DNA from: Desulfothermus okinawensis JCM 13304
GTDB taxonomy: Bacteria > Desulfobacterota > Desulfovibrionia > Desulfovibrionales > Desulfothermaceae
DNA: 64,000 nt
Direction: 5' to 3'
Assembly: GCA_001311565.1 (NCBI GenBank)
Contig: BBBM01000004.1
Span: 1 to 64,000, forward strand
Shown here: in pieces, positions 19,859 through 28,863 of the stretch
How the letters are laid out: the number at the start of each line of letters is the position of its first letter
Position numbering within the stretch: the first letter of the stretch is position 1
Notes under the pieces: generated by a model
Told to the model about the DNA's origin: nothing
What the model saw: the letters and a program-made list of their open reading frames with translations, nothing else
Database searches by the model: none
Program-made: the position numbers and the translations under genes

Positions 19859-21578
19859 TTTACGATAAAGGGTAGAAGGGGCTACCTTTAATATCTTGGA
19901 CGCCTTAACTACACTTCCAAATTTTCTTACTGCTTTTTCAATAACACTAATTTCATATTTTCTCACCATTTCTTTTAGTGAATGAAATTCGTTTAAGGGA
20001 TAGTTAGTATTATTCTTTAGAAAGATATCCTTTGGTAATTCACCTTCATCAATAACATTATTTTGACTCATAATTATAAGTCGCTCAACTAAGTTTTTTT
20101 AACTCTCTAACATTTCCTGGCCAATGGTAATTATACAAAAAGTCAATAACTCCTTTTGAAAATGACTTTTTCATTTTATATTTTGTATTAAATTCTCTCA
20201 AATAATAGTAAATTAATGGTATAATATCTTCTTTTCTTTTTCTTAAGGGCGGTACATAAATAGGGACTACGTTTATTCTAAAGAAGAGGTCTTGACGAAA
20301 TTTTCCCTTTGAAACCATGTCTTTTAAGTCTCTATTAGTAATGCAAATTATTCTAACATTAATTTTCTTACGCTTAACCCCACCTATTCTTTTAATTTCA
20401 TAATCTTCAAGAACAGTAAGCAACTTTGATTGAAGATATAAAGGCAACTCTCCTATTTCATCTAATACCAAAGTACCTCCATGGGCTAGTTCAAACAGTC
20501 CTGGTTTACCACTGGAATCTGCTCCTGTGAACGCCCCTTTTTCATAACCAAATAACTCAGCTTCCAATAAATTGTCAGGGATTGCACTACAATTAATACT
20601 CACATATGGAGCATCTAATTTGGGAAAAGTCATTTTATGTATTAATTTTGCTATAACACCCTTACCAACTCCTGTTTCTCCATAAATTAAAACTGGAACT
20701 CTATTATGCTGTAATTGAACAATTATATCCAAAATCCTTTCCATGGATTTTGATTCGCATATTATATTTGAGGGAAGATTTATAATTTGTTTTTTTTAAT
20801 TCTCTAATCTTGTGTTCATATTGTTCTGCCAGCTCTTTGGCTTCCTTTAGCTCTCTACTAAGTTGCCTCATCTCAGAAAGGTCTCTAACTGTCGTAACAA
20901 CCATACTTACCTTTCCATCTTTATCTAATACAGGATTTCCAGAAACCAATACTTCCTTACCAGTAACAGTTTTAGCTTGAATAGACATTGGCTTTTTATT
21001 TTTAATTACCATTGGTGTTACAAATTTAGATACATATCCTTTTTCTTCTAATTCCTTTACAGTCTTACCTAAAACATATTCTGGTTTCAGACCTGTTATT
21101 TTTGCCCAGGAAGAATTAACTCTAAGTGTTTTTCCATATCCATCAGTTACATAAATTCCATCATAGATAGATTCTATAATAGTATTTAATTCCTTAACAA
21201 GTAAATGATATGTTTCAAGTTCATTTGCCAACTTTTCCATTTCAGAAAAATGTTGGAAAAGGCTAATAACACCTATTACTTTACCGTTATATTCTATTGG
21301 ATAACGTTGTACAAATAATGTTTTACCTTTAATCTTTTCTCTTTTCCCAATTTGTTCTTTTTTAGTTTTAAATATATCTTTTATTTCACTCCATGCATTA
21401 TACGATATATCTGACAAATATAATTTATTTGTCTTATTTTTTATATTTAAAATCTCTCTAGCAGTATTATTAATAAATCTTATACAACTCTCTTTATCTA
21501 AAATAACTATTCCTATCTTTATGGAGTTTAGTGATATATTAAATAATATATCTTTTTTTATTAAAAAAAATCTTCCAT
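19847..21578 (-). CDS. PAS-domain sigma54-dependent activator
   Basis: Enhancer-binding protein of about 577 residues. It has an N-terminal region and one clear PAS domain (IYVTDGYGKTLRVNSSW, then VTTVRDLSEMRQLSREL), an AAA+ domain with Walker A YGETGVGKGV, the sigma54-contacting GAFTGADSSG, Walker B GGTLVLDEIGELP and RRDL/FRQDLFFRINVVPI, and a C-terminal Fis-type helix-turn-helix ending VAPSTLYRKLQK. Start at 21578 follows GGAG. Frame breaks lie near 21552 (T7/A run), 21566 (A/T8), 20793 (A8) and 20095 (A7). Sitting next to gcdH and two sigma54 promoters, it probably controls the lysine/glutarate cluster; the PAS domain would sense the signal. A TTGATT/TATAAT-like promoter lies at about 21609-21638 on the minus strand. 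Confidence 0.88.
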
Positions 21579-21872
21579 AAATACTCCTTAAAACATATTG
21601 TGTATTATATTATATATACAAATTCTAAAATAAATCAATATAATATACTGCTGTAGACCTTAACGCAACTTCCTAAAAATTATTTTTATGTGAAATATTA
21701 AAAAAATGGGCTCAAAAACTGATTAACATATGGATATGAAATCAACATTGGATGAAAATGTCAATACTCTTTACTAATTGAGTAATATTAACCTTATCTG
21801 CCTATTTCTTTTGCTCCGATTAGTGATTGGGTTATGGATGAAGATAGTGTAAGAATTTTTCTGTAAAAAGGT
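21579..21872. other. intergenic region upstream of the activator
   Basis: About 290 bp of AT-rich DNA between the activator start and the insertion sequence. The part next to the activator carries a possible sigma70 promoter for it on the minus strand (TTGATT at 21633-21638, TATAAT at 21609-21614, 18-base spacer). The remainder shows no feature I can support. Confidence 0.4.
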
Positions 21873-21908
21873 GCTTAACCTTTCTGATATGAGGCTTCAC
21901 TTCGGTCA

Positions 21909-22035
21909 GCCTTGACTGGGCACTCAAAGCTGGTGATTGTAACCCCGGCTTTGGGGTTACACTAAAAACAGCTTATCTAAAACCCGCAAATTGGTGCCGT
22001 TATTTTACCAGCTTTGAGTTTTGCCCCGTCAAGGC
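21909..22035. repeat. nested inverted repeat inside the IS 3' end
   Basis: Between the left end and the transposase stop lie about 240 non-coding bases. They contain a long imperfect inverted repeat (21909-21934 against 22007-22035, sharing GCCTTGAC and CTCAAAGCTGGT) that encloses a perfect 8-bp hairpin GTAACCCC/GGGGTTAC at 21939-21960. CTAAAAACAGCTT occurs on both sides of the structure (near 21962 and 22111). It could be a structured RNA, an attenuator shielding the transposase, or a smaller element inside the IS. Confidence 0.6.
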
Positions 22036-22130
22036 CAAGCCTTTGAGGTGACCTCTGTTTCGCCTCTGTTTATACCCCCCCTTCCGTCCCTCAAAGGGGA
22101 AACGGGGTTCCCTAAAAACAGCTTTTTTTA

Positions 22131-23287
22131 CTATGTCATTCTCAGATATATCCTCCCTTGTTCCCATTCCTCAGAAATCTCCATCAATACCGCACTCACT
22201 AGCCTTAAGCATGATGCAGAGTTCGGGAAAATCCCCACTACCCGTGTTCTTCTGTTTATCTCCCTATTAAGCCGTTCAACCATGTTGGATGTCCGAATCC
22301 TTCGTCTGTGCTCTTCCGGAAACCTAAAAACTGTGAAACCTTCCGGAATATTCTCTTCTGCCCAAGTTGCGAGCCTAGGAGCGGCTTCGGCGTAATGTTT
22401 TACGAATTGTGAAAGAAGTCTTCGGGCTTCTTCTTCACACGGCGCATTAAAAATGGCTCTGATACTCGATGCGACCTCCTTTTTCATGCTCTGCCTGGGA
22501 ATGTAGCTTTGAGCATTTTGTTGAAGATGAAACTGGCAACGTTGCATGCTACACCTGGTAAAACTGCTTTCAATGCACTCTTTAAACCTTCGTGAGCATC
22601 ACTTATGACCAGCTCAACTCCATGGAGACCCCTTTCCATTAAACTCCTTATGAAATTGTGCCAGTGTACCTCACTTTCTGAAAGAGCAACTGAAACTCCC
22701 AACACTTCCCGCTTTCCGTTCTCCCTTGCACCTACCGCAATTAATACAGCACAATCAAGTACCCGACCACCTTCTCGAACTTTCTCATACCTTGCATCAA
22801 GAACTAAATAACGATAAGCTCCAAGCGGTCGGTTCTGCCACTTCTCCAGGATATCATCCAATTCATTTGCTGCCTTGCTTACCTGCGAACTACTGATCTC
22901 TAATCCGCATAACTCCTCTGTAATAGCAGCTACCTTACGGGTTGAAACCCCATGAACATACATCTCCGCCAACGCCAATTTTAATGCTCGTTCTGATCTC
23001 AACCCCTTTTCCAAACTCTTTGGATAAAATTTTCCCTCTCTTACCTGCGGAATGCTAAACTCCAACTCACCTACACGAGTTTTTACCCTCTTCGGTTTAT
23101 ACCCATTTCTTCTCCTCCTCCTATTTTCACTCCTCTCATACGGCAACACACCCAAGTACTTATCCCTCTCAACCTCCATGGCAAGGTTTATCAGTAACTT
23201 CACGGCCTTACCCATGCCATCGAGCCCCTCTTCAGTAATCAGTTCCAATGCCTCCCTTACTATGGTATCTTTATCCCTACAGGTCAT
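22131..23287 (-). CDS. IS256-family (mutator-type) transposase, frameshifted
   Basis: DDE transposase of about 385 residues. The region RRRRNGYKPKRVKT and the helix-turn-helix-like VSTRKVAAITEELCG precede YLVLDARYEKVR (first Asp), VISDAHEGLKSAL (second Asp), RCQFHLQQNAQSYIP and, in the second half, NMVERLNREINRRTRV with the Glu. A one-base loss near 22543 splits the gene: GVAC should continue QRCQFH but CAAC is read where CCAAC is expected. It is not at an A/T run, so real inactivation is possible. Start taken at 23287; an in-frame upstream start at 23320 overlaps the terminal repeat. Confidence 0.87.
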
Positions 23288-23402
23288 GGCAACTTCCTTT
23301 CTATCTATATTTTTTTCCAAATATCAGAAAGGTTAAGCCATGACCTACTAATTTTTCAAATAAATCAATTTTACAGAAAAAAATGATACACTACTAATGG
23401 GT

Positions 23403-23423
23403 CTTAACATATATATTGTTAAG
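23403..23423. promoter_or_regulatory. inverted repeat upstream of acyl-CoA dehydrogenase
   Basis: CTTAACA and TGTTAAG form 7-bp arms around a TATATAT centre, about 155 bp upstream of the acyl-CoA dehydrogenase start. The symmetry fits an operator for a dimeric repressor, but no regulator is adjacent and the IS lies just outside, so the evidence is structural only. Confidence 0.35.
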
Positions 23424-23577
23424 GCATTGGATGATAGGATGGATTTAAAAGAACTTTTTTTTGGCTGCCATACCATTTCTTATAATAGACGTGATAACCA
23501 TTGTACTTTGCATGATATTTCCAGAGATTATAACCTGTTTCCCAAAGGCTTTGGGGTATTAAACATGGAGTCAACTC

Positions 23578-24759
23578 ATGTATTTAGAAGATTTAAGACT
23601 ACCTTTTTTATCAATAGAACACCAACTCCTCAGGCAAAGTATAAGGGATTTTGCAAAAAAAAGAACTAATAGGAGGTGCATTGGAAAGGGATGAAAAAGG
23701 TGACCTTAAAGAAACTGTAAGACTTTTTAGAAAATTAAAGGATCTAGATGTGTTTGGGCTAAGGATTCCAGAAAAATATAGTGGTATGGGCGCAGACATG
23801 TATTCAGAGCTTATTTTAATGGAAGAACTTGGTTATGCAGATGCCAGCGTTGCTATCACTACCTTAATACATACTGGGGCGGCTGCTGCAGTTATATATG
23901 AGATGGCATCAGAAGAGATAAAACAAAAATATCTCCCAAAAGTAGCCACAGGTGAGAAAATTCTTGCCTTTGCCATGACAGAAGGGGATGTTCCTGGAAG
24001 TTGGTCATCCTACATGCAGACCACGGCAACCCTTGATGGGGACCACTATGTATTAAATGGGACCAAGGTATTTATAACAAATGCCACTATTGCAGATCTC
24101 TTTGTGGTGTTCGCACGAACCCATCCAGAAGAAAAAGGACACAAAGGCATAGGCATTTTTTTTGGTTGAGAAAGAATTTCCAGGAATTTTAACATCAGAA
24201 GAGCCATCATTTGGAGATAGAGCAGGTTCATGGGGTTCGGTCTTTTTTTGACAACTGTAAAGTTCCCAAGGAAAATCTCATAAAAGATGGGCCTAATGCC
24301 TTTGCTGAGGCCATGAAACTCTTTAATTTTGAGCGTATGGAAAACCCATCTATCTGCAATGGAATTGCACAAAGGGCCCTGGATGAGACCATTTCTTTTT
24401 TTGACCAAGAGAAAAGAACCAAAAAAAAGGACTTCCGTTTACAAAAGCATATCAGCATGTTCAATTTAAGCTAGCAGAGATGTATGCCAGAATCAGGGCA
24501 TCAAGACTTATGGTATGGCATGCATGTTATCTCGCTGAAAATGGATATCCCTTTGTAAAAGAGGTATCTTCTGCCAAGTTTTATGCAAATGAGACTGTTA
24601 GATGGGTGTGTGAGCAGGCCCTTCAATTACACGGTGGTTATGGATTTTCCCGTTCTTTTATTATTCAGAAATTACTCAGAGATGTTTTTTTTTGGCGGAA
24701 TTGCTGGCGGGACACTTGAAGCCTTAAAAGACAGAACCGCACGGGAACTCTTAAGGTAG
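23578..24759 (+). CDS. acyl-CoA dehydrogenase family protein
   Basis: FAD-dependent acyl-CoA dehydrogenase of about 393 residues. Blocks seen are LLRQSIRDFAKKEL, LRIPEKYSGMGADMYSE, MTEGDVPGSWSSYMQTTA, LNGTKVFITNA, and near the end LQLHGGYGFSRSFIIQKLLR. The usual catalytic YEGT near the C-terminus is replaced by a GGIAGGTLEAL stretch, as in acyl-CoA dehydrogenases whose catalytic base sits elsewhere. Start at 23578 follows GGAG and requires removing one A from the A8 run at 23655. Further breaks occur near 24160 (T8), 24187-24250, 24421 (A8) and 24687 (T8). Substrate unknown; it lies just beyond the IS from the gcdH locus and may once have been closer to it. Confidence 0.85.
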
Positions 24760-24788
24760 GTTAAGTGGCATGTTTTTAAAGGTGTGAT

Positions 24789-24833
24789 ATAGTGGAAAGG
24801 GCAAGGTATTTAATACCTTTACCCATCCACTAT
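24789..24833. terminator. long inverted repeat between convergent genes
   Basis: ATAGTGGA, GGG and AAGGTATT on the left pair with AATACCTT, CCC and TCCACTAT on the right, forming an extended imperfect hairpin between the convergent acyl-CoA dehydrogenase and DUF1638-like genes. Probably a bidirectional terminator. Confidence 0.65.
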
Positions 24834-24837
24834 GAAT

Positions 24838-25492
24838 CTAAATCTCATTGAGTATTTTTGCCTGTTCTGTGAGTAAATTTTTAAATCTGTCTAAGGTTAC
24901 TTCATATGTTTGCATTGGAATACCCATCCAGTCGCAATACTCCAAAAATTCCTCTGGATGCTCATTCATATATTTTTCCATAAAACCAATTCCATCTGCC
25001 ACAATGGCACCACCTGTATGTCTTGGGAAATTCTCATTTGCCATAGCTTTATCCCAGCCCTTGAATACCTGCTTTCTGAACCTTACCCAACCAGGGTCAT
25101 CCACCACACCTTTTCTCCACCAGCAAGCTCTAACGCAGCCTTTTCCCTCTCTTCTTCACTTATAATCATATCTATACAATGGCTGGCCTGTATCCTGACT
25201 ACATTGGGACCTTGTTCGTCTATTATGACCTTCATGGTCCTGGTTGGTTCATCTGGATTTACATAGCAAAATTTCCCCCCATAAACTACCAGCACTTTAT
25301 CACATACTTCTTTGGCCTTATTTATCCTGGATATTAATTGACGTTCCAATTCCTTGATATCTTGATGTAGTCCCGGGGTAGTGAAAAATATGTGTTCAGT
25401 GTCTAAAAATCCTTCTTCCTGAAGGGCTGATTTCCATACTCAGGGTCCCACACGACACAATTGCAATATTGGAAAAAGATATTTTTTTCCAT
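24838..25492 (-). CDS. DUF1638-like protein
   Basis: Soluble protein of about 215 residues resembling the DUF1638 family: an N-terminal strand reading IAIVSCGTLSMEI, VLVVYGGKFCYVNPDEP, then RIQASHCIDMIISEEER and WMTPGWVRFRKQVFKGWDKA. No signal peptide is seen. Function is unknown; family members often accompany corrinoid or methyl-transfer genes. Start at 25492 follows AAGGAG. Frame breaks occur near 25484 (A7), 25425 and 25090. It follows the flavodoxin gene by 30 bp on the same strand, so both are probably transcribed from the sigma54 promoter at 26082-26097. Confidence 0.6.
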
Positions 25493-25522
25493 AAAAAAAT
25501 TACTCCTTGAACTAGTTTTAAT

Positions 25523-26014
25523 TTAATTATCTTGAAACAGCCTTTTTTTATTTTTTTGTATTAGGTTTGAGATATCGTTGTCATCTGGATGACCTTTAGA
25601 CAGTGGAGCGTCTTTGAACCATTCAGGGGGAGTTGGTTTTGATGCAGCCTTTTCCATTATCTTTGGAGAGACCTCACCCTGGCAATTAAAAGTTCCTATT
25701 ATATCACAGCCCTCAAGTAAATCCTTTGCCCTTTCCATACCTCTTTTGGCGTGTTCTGAATCAGGGGCTGCGCCATGCGTTGCCATTAGAAATACCTTTT
25801 TGTTTTTTATTTTTTTGAAGGTATTCAAGGGAAGCTGGATCTGGGACTCCTTTTTTTAAACCAAAACCCTATTACTACTAAATCATAGCCATCTGGTGCA
25901 GGAGCATTTTCAATACTGTATATCTCTTTGGGTTCTGGCAATACTTGATAGGCAGCTTGTGCCAATTTTTTTTGTGTTTCCTGTTTGGGATGAATATACA
26001 ACTAATGTCTTCAT
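25523..26014 (-). CDS. flavodoxin-like protein
   Basis: Small FMN-binding protein of about 162 residues. The N-terminus KTLVVYSSQTGNTKKLAQA has the phosphate-binding SQTGNT loop; VVIGF and PDSEHAKRGMERAKDLLEG follow, and FNCQGEVSPKIMEK resembles the C-terminal half of the Flavodoxin_3 family. It likely carries electrons for a low-potential oxidoreductase. Start at 26014 follows GGAGG. Frame breaks at A/T runs near 25967, 25855 and 25815. It is first in a two-gene operon behind a sigma54 promoter. Confidence 0.8.
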
Positions 26015-26081
26015 ACAGACCTCCTCCTCGTTTAGACTGTTTAAATAATTATATCCCCAACATAAGTCCATCATTACCTTC

Positions 26082-26097
26082 AGCAAAATGAATGCCA
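26082..26097 (-). promoter_or_regulatory. sigma54 promoter of flavodoxin operon
   Basis: On the minus strand TGGCAT-TCATT-TTGCT fits the sigma54 consensus with correct GG-GC spacing, about 68 bp upstream of the flavodoxin start. The 16-bp motif seen at the liv and gcdH promoters is absent here, so another activator may act. Confidence 0.72.
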
Positions 26098-26170
26098 GTT
26101 TAAATTTAATAAAAGGCCAATAATTTCAAGTAAATTTATTGTAGGAAAAGACGTGTGGGAAATTAAGTAA

Positions 26171-26213
26171 TTAACTGGTGTTAATGATTTTGTTAATAGT
26201 TAACACCAGTTAA
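26171..26213. terminator. perfect 14-bp hairpin downstream of hydrolase
   Basis: TTAACTGGTGTTAA at 26171-26184 pairs exactly with TTAACACCAGTTAA at 26200-26213 across a 15-base loop. It lies 80 bp beyond the stop of the alpha/beta hydrolase gene and upstream of the flavodoxin promoter, consistent with transcription termination between the two units. Each arm is itself nearly palindromic, so a protein-binding site is an alternative. Confidence 0.6.
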
Positions 26214-26293
26214 AATATTAGAATAGGATGCCAGGTGTATTTAATAAAAATTGGCACGAGTAGGATAGTAAAGATTAAGTAATTACCATATGT

Positions 26294-27143
26294 TTAATTC
26301 GAAAAATTAGCAACTGAATATTGGAAAGACTCTTTGTTGATTGGAATTATTCTCTCTTCTTTATCTAACCCCTGTAGATAAGCAAGTGCCACTTCATTGA
26401 ATTCACAATGCTTCTCCACATTACACACATGACCACATTTTTTTTATTAAGAAAAAAAATCAGAAATTGGATCAGCAGTAGCATATGCAATAACATCATC
26501 TACAAATAAATGATCCTCGTCACCAGATATGAATATCTTTTTTTAATTTACCAAATATATTTGTTGTAATTTCATCACAAACTTTTCTATAGGAAGCAAG
26601 TAATTTATGCCATTTTAGAAATTCCTTTCTACCTAATTTTTTTTGCTTCTCTAACAAACACAGATCTAGATTTTCTATGGTTTTTCTTTGGCATTATTAT
26701 CCATGCAAAGATTTTATAAAGCCACATATAGGGAAGTAATCCCTTTAAGACATAACTAAGATACAAAAGAAATGTGGTTTTTATTGTAAAGCGCATTGCA
26801 GCGCCTCCAAGTATAAGGCTCTTTACCCTTTCTGGATAATAATTGCCAATTGCCATACCTACTATGGACCCAAGAGATATACCCATAAAATGGGCTTTTG
26901 ATATATTTAAATGGTCCAGTACTTCAATTATTGAGCTTGATACTGACTCAAAATTGTATGTTTCAAGAGTTTCTTCTGTATTTCCATGTCCATAAAAATC
27001 AACTAAAAGTAAATTGTAGTATTTTTTTAAAAAAAATTCCACTGCTTGTACCATATCCTTGAGCTTCCCCCAAGTCCGTGCAAAAAGACTATCCAGTCTT
27101 TCTTATCTTTGTTTTCACAATAAATGATTTTATAATGTATCAT
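26294..27143 (-). CDS. alpha/beta hydrolase
   Basis: Serine hydrolase of about 280 residues. Visible are the oxyanion segment FLHGLGGSSRIW near residue 20, LLLVDFYGHGNTEE, the nucleophile elbow FMGISLGSIVG, GDEDHLF as the acid region and the HVCNVEKH histidine. Start at 27143 follows AGGAG. Frame breaks occur in A/T runs near 27020-27065, 26638, 26538 and 26441. Substrate unknown. It lies downstream of the PAS-LuxR gene on the same strand, with a 200-bp gap. Confidence 0.8.
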
Positions 27144-27344
27144 AGGTGGCTCCTGTTTGTTTTTTTGTATTCTTTTTCATTGTTGTAGATCACATTAGAC
27201 CTTTTGATTTTTTTTTGGGAACGTAAGGAAATGCTAGAAAAGTATCAGGCTAATACTAGTATATATGACAAAATTTCTGCATATATCACGTGGGAATTAT
27301 TGGATAAATTAGAAATAGGGGGGTTATTTTATCTTTGAATTTTA

Positions 27345-28689
27345 TTAATCCAGTGACTGGAGGTAGGTCCTTAGATTGATTTTTTTTGTGTTTTATACCT
27401 AATTTTTCCCTGATCTGGTTTCTGTGAAACTCAACTGCCCTTGTTGAAATATTCATGATTTCAGCTATTTCCTTCGTGGTTTTACCCATTTTTATAAACT
27501 CAGCCACCTTTAGTTGTGAAGGGGTGAAGTTATAGAAATTTGCTGATACTTTTTGCGAAAAAGGGGCAAGGATATTTATTAGGTTGTTTTCAATGAGATC
27601 CAAAAGTCCCTGTTGTTGGATGGATAGTTGAGTTGACTTAAGCTCCTTCACATAGGGCAAAACAAGGTCCTTTATATTGGATAAAAATTTTCTCTCCATC
27701 TCTTCCCTTTCTTTTTGCTTGTGTTCAAGCAAGACCTTTAGGGTAGTATTCATTTCTTTTAAATTTTTTTGCTTGAATTTTTTAATTCTTTTTCCTTTTT
27801 TTCTAAGCTTAGCCTCAATATTTTTCCTCTCATTTATCTCCATAATTAGTTGTCTATTCATATCAATGACAGACTTTGTCCTTTCCTTTACCTTTTTTTT
27901 CCAGCTCTTTTTTTGGCGTTTTCAAGCATGTTTCATAGAGTTTTTTTTTCTGTAATATCCACAAAGGTACAAAATAGGCAGATGGGATTGCCATTTGCAT
28001 CATCTACTTTATGGGCGGAAAGTTCTACGTGCTTAATTTCCCCATGTTTGTTTATTCCAGATAGTTCTCCTTGCCATTTTCCTTTTTTTTAATAATGCTT
28101 CCAGAGCTTCATTGGCAGCATTTTTGTCCAATGCAAAATCTACTAGGGAAGTGCCTAAGACTTCTTCCTTTGTACCTCCCCATTCCTTTAAAAAGGCTTT
28201 GTTTACATAAGTAATTTTCCCCTCTAGATCTCCTATCACCACTGCATTTATGGAAGATTCTATGGCAAGATCTTTTACTTTCATCTCTTGCTCAATCTTT
28301 TTTTCTGTCTGTAATATCTATAAAGGAACACATCATGCATACAGGGGAATTGTCCCTGTCTGTGACTAAAAATGCAGAGAGATAGACACAAATAGGGCTT
28401 CCATCCCTTCTCCTTCCCCAAATTTCTCCTTCCCATGAACCCTTGGTAATTACCTGTACTATCACCTGTTCAGCCTCTTTTTTTTGTTCAAGGCAAAAAA
28501 AGTCAGCCTTCTTGCCGACAAGTTCGGATCTCAGGGCACCACCCCACATCTTTAAACATGCCTCATTCACGTATGTTACGTTTGCATTAAGGTCACTGAA
28601 AGCAATACCATTTATGGAAGATTCTATGGCAAAATCTTTTATTTGAAGTTCCCTTATTATGTTCTCATAGGCCTCTTTTTTTCATACAT
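27345..28689 (-). CDS. PAS-PAS-LuxR transcriptional regulator
   Basis: Cytoplasmic one-component regulator of about 450 residues. Two PAS domains are visible (about residues 10-125 with YVNEACLKMWGG, ending SFIDITDRKK, and 130-250 with YVNKAFLKEWGG, ending FVDITEKK). A lysine-rich coiled-coil linker follows, then a LuxR-type helix-turn-helix: FTPSQLKVAEFIKMGKTTKE and IAEIMNISTRAVEFHRNQIR, ending KINLRTYLQSLD. Frame breaks lie near 28683 (A7; here one A seems missing), 28482, 28308, 28088, 27896, 27775 and 27380. Ligand unknown. The divergent phosphodiesterase gene and the downstream hydrolase are possible targets. Confidence 0.82.
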
Positions 28690-28739
28690 TTATTCCCCTT
28701 ATCCTAGAAAAAAAGTATTTTTGAACTATTACCAAATAG

Positions 28740-28754
28740 TTGAATTATATTCAA
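28740..28754. promoter_or_regulatory. palindrome in divergent promoter region
   Basis: TTGAATTATATTCAA is a perfect 6-bp-arm inverted repeat around TAT, midway between the PAS-LuxR gene and the phosphodiesterase gene, which diverge. It could be an operator for the regulator, but in such AT-rich DNA it may also be chance. Confidence 0.3.
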
Positions 28755-28863
28755 TTATTTTTTTGAATATTTTTTTTGTTGGAAACCTTGTTTCATTTAA
28801 ACAAAAGATACACTAACTAATCCCTTGTATTTTTTTCTGTCTACCTGTTAAATCCCATCACCT

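Larger units (their letters stand above)
21873..23338 (-). mobile_element. IS256-family insertion sequence
   Basis: An element of about 1466 bp bounded by an 18-bp perfect inverted repeat, GCTTAACCTTTCTGATAT at 21873-21890 and its complement at 23321-23338. It carries one transposase gene on the minus strand. The bases just outside the two ends (AAAAAGGT and CATGACCT) do not form a matching target duplication, which suggests rearrangement after insertion or that the true ends lie a little elsewhere. The interior is visibly richer in G and C than its surroundings. Confidence 0.85.

Noticed and set aside
21909-22035. Integron attC site
   Set aside because: The long inverted repeat lacks the conserved R and L core boxes and there is no integrase gene nearby.
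22021-22395. Coding frame on the plus strand within the insertion sequence
   Set aside because: It is the antisense of the transposase and shows no protein signature.
23397-23669. Independent 90-residue gene before the acyl-CoA dehydrogenase
   Set aside because: No family features; its second half overlaps, in another frame, the real dehydrogenase start at 23578, which has a ribosome site and a conserved N-terminus.
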